Assembly: GCF_010646885.2 (NCBI RefSeq)
Contig: NZ_CP050700.1
Span: 6,252,146 to 6,316,145 of the forward strand
Direction: 5' to 3'
Source: Desulfopila sp. IMCC35008
GTDB taxonomy: Bacteria > Desulfobacterota > Desulfobulbia > Desulfobulbales > Desulfocapsaceae
Length of the DNA stretch: 64,000 bases
How positions within the stretch are numbered: position 1 is the stretch's first letter; each line of letters begins with the position of its first letter. This document shows, in pieces, positions 17,481-25,137 of the stretch. The notes under the pieces were generated by a model, which worked only from the letters and a program-made list of their open reading frames with translations, ran no database searches and was not told the DNA's origin. Made by a program: the position numbers and the translations under genes.

Positions 17481-18596
17481 ATGAGGAATAATCACCGGAC
17501 TAAATTTGTTGGAATGGATGTACATCAAAGAACAATAGCCATCGCTCTCGCAAATGATGGTTCTGATGGAGAAGTTAGGCTTTATGGTACAATCAGTAAT
17601 ACAAGAGAGGCGATTGACAAGGTAATTAGAAAGCTTGTCTCTACAGGTGCAGAGCTGCATTTTGTTTATGAAGCGGGACCTTGTGGTTTTGGGCTCTATC
17701 GCCATCTCACTGGCAATGGTTTTAAATGTATAGTAGCAGCCCCGTCCATGATTCCAAAGAAGGTTGGGGTTCGGATTAAAAATGATAACCGTGATGCGAT
17801 CTCTCTTGCCCGCCTACTCAGAGCAGGAGAACTCACTTCCATTTATGTGCCTGATACAGAAGATGAAGCAATACGAGATTTAACCAGGGCACGAAATGAT
17901 GCCAAAAATGCTGAGCGAAAAGCGAAACAGCGCTTGCATAGTTTTCTGTTGCGCCATGAATTTATTTATCCTGGGAAAACGAAATGGATCAAATCCCACT
18001 TTATATGGTTGGCACAACTTAAAATGAAACATCCTGCCCAGCAGATTGCTTTTCAAGAGTACATCGATGCTGTCAAGGAATGTACCGAGAGAATCACCAG
18101 GCTTGACGAAGAGATATTAAAAGCAGCTAATGAATGGAGATGGGGGCCTACTGTAAAAGCCCTTCAGGCTTTACGTGGAGTATCTCTGCTTACTGCAGTA
18201 AATATTGTGGCAGAAATAGGAGATTTTAACCGTTTCCAAAACCCAAAGGAGTTGATGGCGTACCTCGGCCTTGTTCCTTCGGAACACTCCAGTGGTGATC
18301 GGATAAGAAGAGGCGGCATTACCAAGACAGGTAATTCTCATGCCCGGAGAATATGCGTCGAAAGTGCTTGGGCATACCGTTATCAGGCTAGAGTCACACA
18401 ATTATTACTCAAACGTCATGAAGGCCTTCCAAGAGATATTCTACAGATAGCCTGGAAGGCTCAACTACGATTGTGCACCCGATTTAGAAGGCTAAGAGCA
18501 AGAGGAAAAGTAACCCAGGTAGTTGTTGTCGCTATTGCGCGGGAACTTGTAGGCTTTATGTGGGATATTGCCCGTCGCATCCCTGCTGTTGCGTAA
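17481..18596 (+). CDS. IS1111-type DEDD transposase/recombinase, copy 1
   Basis: This 371-residue protein has the N-terminal RuvC-like DEDD domain: Asp in FVGMDVHQRTIAIAL, Glu in FVYEAGPCGFGLYRHL, and Asp pair in NDNRDAISLARLLRAG. A charged coiled-coil linker spans about 130-225. The C-terminal Transposase_20 domain has the helix-hairpin-helix ALRGVSLLTAVNIVAEIGDF and the catalytic serine motif TGNSHARR. IS110/IS1111 enzymes act with an RNA encoded in the element, using DEDD and serine residues to join a circular intermediate to its target. GGAGGGG precedes the ATG at 17481. It is residue-for-residue identical to the copy at 22056-23171, so one transposed recently or the two are kept identical by gene conversion. 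Confidence 0.95.
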   Translation: MRNNHRTKFVGMDVHQRTIAIALANDGSDGEVRLYGTISNTREAIDKVIRKLVSTGAELHFVYEAGPCGFGLYRHLTGNGFKCIVAAPSMIPKKVGVRIKNDNRDAISLARLLRAGELTSIYVPDTEDEAIRDLTRARNDAKNAERKAKQRLHSFLLRHEFIYPGKTKWIKSHFIWLAQLKMKHPAQQIAFQEYIDAVKECTERITRLDEEILKAANEWRWGPTVKALQALRGVSLLTAVNIVAEIGDFNRFQNPKELMAYLGLVPSEHSSGDRIRRGGITKTGNSHARRICVESAWAYRYQARVTQLLLKRHEGLPRDILQIAWKAQLRLCTRFRRLRARGKVTQVVVVAIARELVGFMWDIARRIPAVA

Positions 18597-18655
18597 AAAA
18601 TCAAACAAAGAAGGAGGTATGTAAAACAATCAATATATCGTTTTCATGATGTTGG

Positions 18656-18819
18656 CAGAGGCGCAGTCTCGGTATGGAGAATCCTCGTTCTTCCTGGTGA
18701 ATGCACCTTGAAAACTTCAGAATACAGAGAGAGGCAGCTCCACGACGAAGCTTTGTCTGGCGGTAGCCAACCCGCGATTATCAGGCGCTCAACCGTCGTT
18801 TAAAAAGGCTCCGCCTCTG
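18656..18819 (+). ncRNA. predicted bridge RNA/seekRNA of IS copy 1
   Basis: The region between the transposase stop and the right end folds into a closing stem, CAGAGGCG (18656-18663) with CGCCTCTG (18812-18819). Inside are two hairpins. The first has stem 18667-18675 with 18722-18730 (8 of 9 paired) and holds CTTCCTG (18690-18696), which pairs with target CAGGAAG, and TGCAC (18702-18706), identical to the left half of the target. The second has stem ACGACG (18742-18747) with CGTCGT (18794-18799) and holds TGTCTG (18754-18759) and TATCAG (18779-18784). These match the right and left halves of the element's own circle junction, TATCAG joined to ACATA. IS1111 elements are known to encode their guide RNA in this position. 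The outer ends of the transcript are not determined. Confidence 0.75.
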
Positions 18820-19552
18820 TTAATGTCATGAAACGTTAATAGCCTGCGGCAAAACAGGAAATGGGGTGGTTTGTCCTACTTGACACTGTCAGACATATCA
18901 GGAAGGTGCTTTCGTCACCGGCATCGACTTTTCAGCAAATTCGATCAAACATGCACGAGATGAAGCAAATAAAAACGGATTACATATCGACTACATAGTT
19001 TCTGATTATCTGGACTTCGAAACTACTGAGAAGTTCGACCTTATTATAATGATTATGTGCGATTTCTGCGCTTTGGGTCCAGCTCAAAGAAATGTTTTGC
19101 TTAGCAAATTCAAATCAATACTCAAGCCTGAGGGTTCCATCTTGATGGATGTCTATTCTCTGAATAGTTTTGAGGAAAAAATTGAAGATGCAGCATATGA
19201 AAAGAATCAGCTTTTCGGCTTCTGGAGCCCAAATGATTATTACGCTTTCGTTAACACCTTTAAATATGAAAATGAGAAGGTTGTGCTGGACAAATACACA
19301 ATCTTTGAAGCAAACAAAGGCGATAGAATCGTCTATAACTGGCTTCAGCACTTCAGTGTTGATGCACTGCAAGCTGAGTTCGAAATTCACGGATTGGATA
19401 TCAAGATGAGGTTGGGTAACGTAGCCGGAGATGAATTTTGCTCTTGTAAAGATGAGTTTGCTGTTATAGCAGGTCATTCAACAAACAATAGGCCAAAGTA
19501 GTCGCATATTGTTCTCACAAACGGGGTCTGACCTAAGCTGCAGGGAGGTTCC

Positions 19553-19758
19553 ATGAAAGTTGAAGAATTAACAAAATTTGGTGTAAAACTCGAAATGCCA
19601 AATGATGTGGTTAAAAAACAAGCGGCAATCATTCCTTTTCATCTGAAGAACTTACATCAATGATAAGAGATGCTGGTTTTTCGATTAAGGCATCGAAGGT
19701 AATTGGTCACAAAACAAAGGCCTTGTACATCATTGGCCAAAAAGACAAGAACGAATAA
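19553..19758 (+). pseudogene. remnant of a second small methyltransferase-like gene
   Basis: A good GGGAGG site precedes ATG 19553, and the frame reads MKVEELTKFGVKLEMPNDVV before stopping at a TGA after 36 codons. The coding sense resumes in another frame as SEELTSMIRDAGFSIKASKV, then IGHKTKALYIIGQKDKNE, to TAA 19758. The second piece resembles the C-terminal strand region of class I methyltransferases (AGF...KALYIIG). A deletion with frameshift has probably removed the middle of the gene. The family call is tentative. Confidence 0.4.
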
Positions 19759-19807
19759 CAAAGTGCTTGCAGTCGGGCGCGTATCTTTGGCTGGAATTGG
19801 GGGCAAT

Positions 19808-20665
19808 ATGCAAAGAATTTTATTGGCTGGATCAACGGGTTATTTGGGAAGCTATATAGCAAAGGAACTTCAAAAAAGAACCTGCTTTTTTAGGGCGATT
19901 GCTCGAGATACAGAAAAACTGAAGCAAAATGACATTGAAGCCAGCGAGGTGCTTAAGGTAGAATTGACTGATCCAAATTCCATTAACGAGTGCTGCAAAG
20001 ATATCGATGTAGTTATTTCAACTGTTGGCATTACAAGGCAGAAAGATGGCCTAACCTATATGGATGTAGATTATCAAGCCAATATGAATTTGCTGAAAGA
20101 AGCCAAAAAAAGTGGAGTTAAAAAATTTATTTATGTTTCAGCTCTAAACTCTGAAAAGCTCAGGAATCTGAAAATATGCGACGCAAAGGAGATGTTTGTT
20201 GAGCAGTTGAAGAAGTCAGAACTCGATTATTGTATTGTTCGCCCAAATGGCTTTTTCTCTGATATAGCAGAATTTTTTAACATGGCAAAAAGAGGGAGAG
20301 TATATCTTTTTGGAAATGGAGAGCTGAGATCGAATCCTATCCATGGTGAAGACTTGGCGACTGTTTGCGTCGATACTATCGATTGGCCTGATAAAGAAGT
20401 TGAAATAGGAGGCCCTGAGACACTCACTCAAAATGATATTGCATTGCTTGCCTTTGATATTTTGGGCACGAAACCGAGAATAACTCATATTCCAGACTGG
20501 GTAAGAGTTATAGTCCTCAAAATGGTCAGGGCGCTTACAGGAAGCAAGGTTTATGGTCCCGTTGAATTTTTCATGACAGTCATGGCAATGGATATGCTTG
20601 CCCCTGAATATGGTAAACACACGTTAAGAGAATACTTCAGAAGTTTAAATAACACCAACTCATAA
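19808..20665 (+). CDS. NAD(P)-binding epimerase/NmrA-like short-chain dehydrogenase
   Basis: This 285-residue Rossmann protein has the nucleotide motif LLAGSTGYLGSYIAKEL at its N-terminus, a DVVISTVGITRQKDG segment, and KKFIYVSAL followed by YCIVRPNGFFSDIAEF. This is the atypical/extended short-chain dehydrogenase pattern of NmrA-like or complex-I-assembly-type epimerases rather than a classical YxxxK enzyme. I chose ATG 19808, which directly precedes the glycine-rich motif and follows GGGGG; a longer frame to 19703 adds unlike sequence. It is followed 22 bp later by a membrane iron-sulfur protein in the same orientation, so the pair may be co-transcribed. The substrate is unknown. Confidence 0.8.
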   Translation: MQRILLAGSTGYLGSYIAKELQKRTCFFRAIARDTEKLKQNDIEASEVLKVELTDPNSINECCKDIDVVISTVGITRQKDGLTYMDVDYQANMNLLKEAKKSGVKKFIYVSALNSEKLRNLKICDAKEMFVEQLKKSELDYCIVRPNGFFSDIAEFFNMAKRGRVYLFGNGELRSNPIHGEDLATVCVDTIDWPDKEVEIGGPETLTQNDIALLAFDILGTKPRITHIPDWVRVIVLKMVRALTGSKVYGPVEFFMTVMAMDMLAPEYGKHTLREYFRSLNNTNS

Positions 20666-20687
20666 CACACCAAAAGAATATACAGCC

Positions 20688-21629
20688 ATGGACCAGTATA
20701 CAGGAAAAATAAAAAAGCTAAGGGCTCCCTTAATTGTTTTTCTTTCATTTTGGGCCATTGCCATTGTTTTATGGAAAACCACAGGGAATATTTTTTTTCT
20801 ATTCAATTTTGGCTACATTGGGACTGCCGTCTGTGCTGGAATAGGCCTATATGTATTGCTTCCAAGAAAAAAGAAACCTACAGGTAGACGTTTTGCTCAA
20901 TTGCTCATTGGGATCTATATGTTGGGCTTTCTTGGGGTTATCAAAACAGAAAACATGCAACTTGAAGGCTTCTTTTTTTACCTGCTTTCCGGATATTTTT
21001 CCGGCTCCGTAATTCATTATTTGGTAGCAAAAATATTTGGGCCGATTTTGTTTGGGAGAGGTTTTTGCGGTTGGGCGTGCTGGACTGCAATGACGCTTGA
21101 CTTTTTACCGTATAAAAGAAACAAGGCAGGCAGGCTAGCCGAAAATTGGGAGTTCTTGAGATATATCCATTTTGGGTTCAGCCTTTTTTTAGTACTGGTA
21201 TTCTGGTTCCTTTATGAATATCGTCCCACCCCCATGAGCAAATCAGAGTTGGCATGGCTCGTTGGCGGGAATACATTTTATTTTGTCTCCGCATTCATTC
21301 TTGCACTTACACTCAAGGATAATCGAGCTTTTTGTAAATATCTTTGTCCAATAACCGTCATACTGAAATTTACATCAAAATTTGCCTTTCTCAAAATTGA
21401 AGGGATCAAAGAGGACTGTACACAGTGCGGATCCTGTAACGCAGCGTGTCCGATGGATATCAACATCATGGAGTACGTCAAAAATGGTGAGAGAGTGCTC
21501 TCTACCGAATGCATATACTGTTTGACGTGTACAACCGTTTGCCCGGAGACAATACTCGATGACACCTTCAAAATGGATATTGGCGGCAAGGAACATATTC
21601 GCCGTATTGAAATCACAGAACAAGGCTAA
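20688..21629 (+). CDS. membrane 4Fe-4S protein, NapH/RdxA/FixG-like
   Basis: This 313-residue protein has about five membrane helices. A cytoplasmic-loop motif GRGFCGWACWTAM lies near 125 and CKYLCP near 224, both typical of the NapH/NosR/RdxA electron-transfer family. A C-terminal ferredoxin domain has two 4Fe-4S sets, CTQCGSCNAACPM and CIYCLTCTTVCPE. Such proteins pass electrons between the quinone pool and a periplasmic or cytoplasmic partner. No dedicated reductase gene is adjacent; the upstream NAD(P)-binding protein is the only visible partner, so a link between them is speculative. A 13-bp stem-loop overlaps the stop codon. Confidence 0.85.
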   Translation: MDQYTGKIKKLRAPLIVFLSFWAIAIVLWKTTGNIFFLFNFGYIGTAVCAGIGLYVLLPRKKKPTGRRFAQLLIGIYMLGFLGVIKTENMQLEGFFFYLLSGYFSGSVIHYLVAKIFGPILFGRGFCGWACWTAMTLDFLPYKRNKAGRLAENWEFLRYIHFGFSLFLVLVFWFLYEYRPTPMSKSELAWLVGGNTFYFVSAFILALTLKDNRAFCKYLCPITVILKFTSKFAFLKIEGIKEDCTQCGSCNAACPMDINIMEYVKNGERVLSTECIYCLTCTTVCPETILDDTFKMDIGGKEHIRRIEITEQG

Positions 21630-21665
21630 TGCAGCCGATGCTAAAAGCCGTTCGGCTGCATTAGC
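21625..21665 (+). terminator. strong stem-loop at the end of the iron-sulfur gene
   Basis: GCTAATGCAGCCG (21625-21637, containing the TAA stop) and CGGCTGCATTAGC (21653-21665) form a perfect 13-bp stem with a 15-nt loop. No U-tract follows, so it could be a terminator of an unusual kind or an RNA 3'-end stabiliser. Confidence 0.5.
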
Positions 21666-21758
21666 GATGCTACCACTGCCGCATCGAATGTAGGAGTATC
21701 CATTCAATACCTCCAATTTAGGTTTTTCTGAATTTAGAAAAATACGCTTTTCCAAAAA

Positions 21759-21894
21759 CCTAACAATAAAAGGATGGTCTAAGGTAAGAGCTTCTCCATG
21801 AGATGTTACTAGAACGCACAATATCACATTGGCAGAGACTCGCATTGGCAAGGTCAACCATTTAAGCAAATCTGTAATTTAGGACTATTCCTGT
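21759..21894 (+). repeat. diverged dispersed repeat, copy B
   Basis: This copy shares with copy A the ordered blocks CCTAACAATAAAA, CTTCTCCATGA and CATTGGCAAGGTCAACC. It shares with copy C (29048-29126) the block from TTGGCAA to TTAGGACTATTCCTGT with about 85-90 per cent identity by eye. It lies in the 333-bp gap between the iron-sulfur gene and IS copy 2; no gene is present in that gap. Confidence 0.6.
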
Positions 21895-22055
21895 GCATCC
21901 ACCGTTTCACGATAGTTTTGGTGGGTAGCCCTTTTCTGATTATCAATTTTTGACCTGCACAGACATAATGTCTGACAGGGCACGAATCATCCCAACTCCT
22001 GTTAAGATAGATTGTAACAGCACGTTACAAGAATCCTATAACAAGGAGGGGAGCC

Positions 22056-23171
22056 ATGAGGAATAATCACCGGACTAAATTTGTTGGAATGGATGTACAT
22101 CAAAGAACAATAGCCATCGCTCTCGCAAATGATGGTTCTGATGGAGAAGTTAGGCTTTATGGTACAATCAGTAATACAAGAGAGGCGATTGACAAGGTAA
22201 TTAGAAAGCTTGTCTCTACAGGTGCAGAGCTGCATTTTGTTTATGAAGCGGGACCTTGTGGTTTTGGGCTCTATCGCCATCTCACTGGCAATGGTTTTAA
22301 ATGTATAGTAGCAGCCCCGTCCATGATTCCAAAGAAGGTTGGGGTTCGGATTAAAAATGATAACCGTGATGCGATCTCTCTTGCCCGCCTACTCAGAGCA
22401 GGAGAACTCACTTCCATTTATGTGCCTGATACAGAAGATGAAGCAATACGAGATTTAACCAGGGCACGAAATGATGCCAAAAATGCTGAGCGAAAAGCGA
22501 AACAGCGCTTGCATAGTTTTCTGTTGCGCCATGAATTTATTTATCCTGGGAAAACGAAATGGATCAAATCCCACTTTATATGGTTGGCACAACTTAAAAT
22601 GAAACATCCTGCCCAGCAGATTGCTTTTCAAGAGTACATCGATGCTGTCAAGGAATGTACCGAGAGAATCACCAGGCTTGACGAAGAGATATTAAAAGCA
22701 GCTAATGAATGGAGATGGGGGCCTACTGTAAAAGCCCTTCAGGCTTTACGTGGAGTATCTCTGCTTACTGCAGTAAATATTGTGGCAGAAATAGGAGATT
22801 TTAACCGTTTCCAAAACCCAAAGGAGTTGATGGCGTACCTCGGCCTTGTTCCTTCGGAACACTCCAGTGGTGATCGGATAAGAAGAGGCGGCATTACCAA
22901 GACAGGTAATTCTCATGCCCGGAGAATATGCGTCGAAAGTGCTTGGGCATACCGTTATCAGGCTAGAGTCACACAATTATTACTCAAACGTCATGAAGGC
23001 CTTCCAAGAGATATTCTACAGATAGCCTGGAAGGCTCAACTACGATTGTGCACCCGATTTAGAAGGCTAAGAGCAAGAGGAAAAGTAACCCAGGTAGTTG
23101 TTGTCGCTATTGCGCGGGAACTTGTAGGCTTTATGTGGGATATTGCCCGTCGCATCCCTGCTGTTGCGTAA
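22056..23171 (+). CDS. IS1111-type DEDD transposase/recombinase, copy 2
   Basis: This 371-residue protein is identical to the copy at 17481-18596, with the same DEDD N-terminal residues, coiled-coil linker, helix-hairpin-helix and serine motif TGNSHARR. The reading frame is complete, and the GGAGGGG ribosome binding site and both element ends are intact, so this copy should be as active as the first. It is flanked by 93 bp on the left and a 305-bp non-coding right end that carries the predicted guide RNA. Confidence 0.95.
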   Translation: MRNNHRTKFVGMDVHQRTIAIALANDGSDGEVRLYGTISNTREAIDKVIRKLVSTGAELHFVYEAGPCGFGLYRHLTGNGFKCIVAAPSMIPKKVGVRIKNDNRDAISLARLLRAGELTSIYVPDTEDEAIRDLTRARNDAKNAERKAKQRLHSFLLRHEFIYPGKTKWIKSHFIWLAQLKMKHPAQQIAFQEYIDAVKECTERITRLDEEILKAANEWRWGPTVKALQALRGVSLLTAVNIVAEIGDFNRFQNPKELMAYLGLVPSEHSSGDRIRRGGITKTGNSHARRICVESAWAYRYQARVTQLLLKRHEGLPRDILQIAWKAQLRLCTRFRRLRARGKVTQVVVVAIARELVGFMWDIARRIPAVA

Positions 23172-23230
23172 AAAATCAAACAAAGAAGGAGGTATGTAAA
23201 ACAATCAATATATCGTTTTCATGATGTTGG

Positions 23231-23394
23231 CAGAGGCGCAGTCTCGGTATGGAGAATCCTCGTTCTTCCTGGTGAATGCACCTTGAAAACTTCAGAATAC
23301 AGAGAGAGGCAGCTCCACGACGAAGCTTTGTCTGGCGGTAGCCAACCCGCGATTATCAGGCGCTCAACCGTCGTTTAAAAAGGCTCCGCCTCTG
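23231..23394 (+). ncRNA. predicted bridge RNA/seekRNA of IS copy 2
   Basis: Same sequence and fold as in copy 1. The closing stem is 23231-23238 with 23387-23394, target guides are CTTCCTG at 23265-23271 and TGCAC at 23277-23281, and donor guides are TGTCTG at 23329-23334 and TATCAG at 23354-23359. Both copies carry the same guides and both sit in the same 11-bp target. Confidence 0.75.
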
Positions 23395-23599
23395 TTAATG
23401 TCATGAAACGTTAATAGCCTGCGGCAAAACAGGAAATGGGGTGGTTTGTCCTACTTGACACTGTCAGACATATCAGGAAGTAGTTAAATATGAGGTTGAT
23501 AAAATATTTTCATATCTTGGATGCGGCAATATTAACCCCTTATGTCACGATTGCACAAAACTATACCGCTTCCGCTATAGAGCTTTGGACTGAATCACC

Positions 23600-23616
23600 A
23601 CCACTATCATAGTGGT
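23600..23616. other. short palindrome after the MORN cluster
   Basis: ACCACTAT (23600-23607) and ATAGTGGT (23609-23616) surround one base. It lies 15 bp after the last stop of the cluster (minus strand) without a U-tract. It could be a weak 3'-end hairpin or a protein site. Nothing else is seen between the IS end (23476) and the gene at 23632. Confidence 0.35.
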
Positions 23617-23631
23617 AGTTTACTGCAGACC

Positions 23632-24099
23632 CTATTTAACAGGTTTCTTCCACCTGTGGCCCGAGGGCGGGCTTACCGAAGATTGATTTGATTTGACTTC
23701 AGATTTCTGCTGATGAGTAATTTCTGTGTACGACACCCGTTTTCCCATCTCCCACACCTCAGCATATTTCTTCCCATCAGGAAATGTCCTAGTCCCCTGA
23801 CCATTTTTTTTGCCCTCTTTCCATTCCCCCACATATCTCTGCCCATCAAGCCATGTATGAGTCCCTTGCCCTTTCACTACGCCGTTTTCAAATTTTCCCT
23901 CATATTTCTGACCATTAGGCCATGTATAAGTCCCTTGCCCTTCCACTACGTTCTCTTTCCATTCCCCCACATATTTCTCCCCATTAGGAAATGTCATAGC
24001 CCCCCGACCATTCTGGCAATCACCGGAAACGCATTCCCCTGCACCAGATGAAAGTGCTGTCAGCAATAGAGCCAGTATGGCAAAAAAAAGATATTTCAT
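23632..24099 (-). CDS. exported MORN-repeat protein with C-terminal RWKK motif (1)
   Basis: This 155-residue protein has a signal peptide (MKYLFFAILALLLTALSSGAG), then ECVSGDCQNGRG. Four MORN repeats of 23 residues follow (motifs FPNGEKYVGEWKE, WPNGQKYEGKFEN, WLDGQRYVGEWKE, FPDGKKYAEVWE). A short MGKRVSYTE segment, a Ser/Gln-rich linker and the C-terminal SGHRWKKPVK complete it. I chose ATG 24099 because GGAG lies 7 nt upstream and the signal peptide begins there; the longer frame to 24267 is unlikely. MORN repeats form beta-sheet rods that bind lipids or proteins; exported bacterial examples are poorly characterised. It is the last gene of a five-gene same-strand cluster and shares its layout with the two other MORN proteins. 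Confidence 0.8.
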   Translation of the reverse strand: MKYLFFAILALLLTALSSGAGECVSGDCQNGRGAMTFPNGEKYVGEWKENVVEGQGTYTWPNGQKYEGKFENGVVKGQGTHTWLDGQRYVGEWKEGKKNGQGTRTFPDGKKYAEVWEMGKRVSYTEITHQQKSEVKSNQSSVSPPSGHRWKKPVK

Positions 24100-24212
24100 C
24101 GTTTTCTCCAAGAGTAGTGTTCGAGTGATGGTGGTACTACAAGAGAATAGGATAGTGCAGCTCCAATTCCCAAAAAAATGAATGTAATCTTTTCCAAAAT
24201 GAGACGTTGTGC

Positions 24213-25097
24213 TTATTGGGTCAGCGTATAAAAAAAACTTTGAAACCAAGTCGGATCCTTGAACCATTTATATTCAATTTTATTGAATGTTCCGTCCTGC
24301 TTGATTTTAGTGATATACGTTGTGAGCCAAATGCCAAGCTCAGAATCGTTTTTTCGATACCCTATTCCTAGAGTGTTCTCAGTAAGCAGATCCGGTAAAA
24401 TAGTGTGTGGTTCGGGTGCAAGTTTTAACATCACAATAGAGTTGCTTGCATAGTTAGCAATCAGTGCATCAACCAGTTGACTACCCATGGCATTGGCGCA
24501 TTCATGTATGTCACTATATGGAACTAACTTTGCGTTCGGCAATTTAGTTTTCGCTAATTGCTCGCTATAGTAGTAGCCTTTGACAAAAGCAACCGAGTAT
24601 CGTTCATTGTTAAGATCATTATACGTCTTAATCTTTGCTGAATCTTTGCTGCGAATCAAGACAGACTCTCCCATAATGAAATACGGCACAAAACTTATTG
24701 TTTGTTTTCTCTCTTCAGTGATTTCCATTCCTGTAAGGATAATATCGATTCTATTTGAAATAAGGCTCTGAATAAGATCCTCCCATTCAAGGCTAACCAG
24801 CTCTAACTTGACATTCATTGCATTGGTTATCTCGGTTGCTAGCTCAACATCAAAGCCAATGAGTTCTCCAGTAGGTGTAGGTACTTCAAATGGCAAATAT
24901 CCGGGGGTAAGACCAACGCGAAGCGTACCACGCGTGAGAATGTCTTGAGGTGCTGAACCTTGAAAAATTGGTGCATCCGAGGATGGTTTTTTCCATTTAC
25001 GTCCGGAAGAACTGTGTGCAACCTGAAAAAACAATAGTACAAAAGCAGTGATAATTATAAATGAAGTCGGAATTAAAACAGATCTCACCCTATGCAT
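24213..25097 (-). CDS. family-3 periplasmic solute-binding protein
   Basis: This 294-residue protein has a signal peptide (about 1-28, ending FQVAHS) and a mature N-terminus SSGRKWKKPSSDAP that repeats the RWKK-type motif of the neighbouring MORN proteins. A complete SBP_bac_3 domain follows: TLRVGLTPGYLPFEV, GELIGFDVELATEI, LISNRIDIILTGMEITEER, then the closing lobe. These proteins bind amino acids or other small polar ligands. No ABC permease or ATPase is nearby, so it may deliver a signal rather than a nutrient, or serve the exported cluster it sits in. It begins 40 bp after the preceding MORN gene and is 113 bp before the next one. Confidence 0.85.
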   Translation of the reverse strand: MHRVRSVLIPTSFIIITAFVLLFFQVAHSSSGRKWKKPSSDAPIFQGSAPQDILTRGTLRVGLTPGYLPFEVPTPTGELIGFDVELATEITNAMNVKLELVSLEWEDLIQSLISNRIDIILTGMEITEERKQTISFVPYFIMGESVLIRSKDSAKIKTYNDLNNERYSVAFVKGYYYSEQLAKTKLPNAKLVPYSDIHECANAMGSQLVDALIANYASNSIVMLKLAPEPHTILPDLLTENTLGIGYRKNDSELGIWLTTYITKIKQDGTFNKIEYKWFKDPTWFQSFFYTLTQ

Positions 25098-25137
25098 AGT
25101 TGTATCCTCTGTTAGTTGAGTAGTCGAGTTGTTTCAA

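Larger units (their letters stand above)
17388..18901 (+). mobile_element. IS1111-type (IS110 family) insertion sequence, copy 1
   Basis: This 1,514-bp element has its left end ACATAATG at 17388 and right end ATATCAG at 18901 (placement ambiguous by the 3-bp CAG present on both sides). Subterminal inverted repeats ATGTCTGACAG (17393-17403) and CTGTCAGACAT (18886-18896) are perfect over 11 bp and lie 5 bp inside the ends, the feature that marks the IS1111 subgroup. It contains a 93-bp left region, one DEDD transposase gene and a 305-bp right non-coding region. The same 1,514 bp recur at 21963-23476. The target in both places is TGCACAG before the element and GAAG after it. Confidence 0.92.
17130..19501 (+). 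pseudogene. SAM-dependent methyltransferase gene split by the IS1111-type element
   Basis: Codons before the element (17130-17387) encode an N-terminal helix region and the motif I of a class I methyltransferase, KVIDFGCGPGLYASRLAQ. Codons after it (18902-19501) resume in the same frame with EGAFVTGIDFSANSIKHARD, and then SDYLDFETTEKFDLIIM, to a TAG at 19501. Removing 17388-18901 joins LAQ to EGAF exactly and restores one protein of about 285 residues, a typical full-length size. The element therefore interrupted an intact gene. The start at 17130 follows GGAGAG. The substrate is unknown. A short stop-containing frame crosses the left junction, so any product now ends two codons into the element. 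Confidence 0.85.
21963..23476 (+). mobile_element. IS1111-type (IS110 family) insertion sequence, copy 2
   Basis: This 1,514-bp copy is in direct orientation to 17388-18901, offset by 4,575 bp, and identical wherever I compared it. Its left flank is CCTGCACAG and its right flank GAAGTAGT, so the empty site would have been TGCACAGGAAG, the same 11 bp as at copy 1. The wider flanks differ, so this is a separate insertion and not a duplication of the region. It landed between genes. Recombination between the two copies would delete 4,575 bp with the methyltransferase 3' part, epimerase-like and iron-sulfur genes. Confidence 0.92.
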
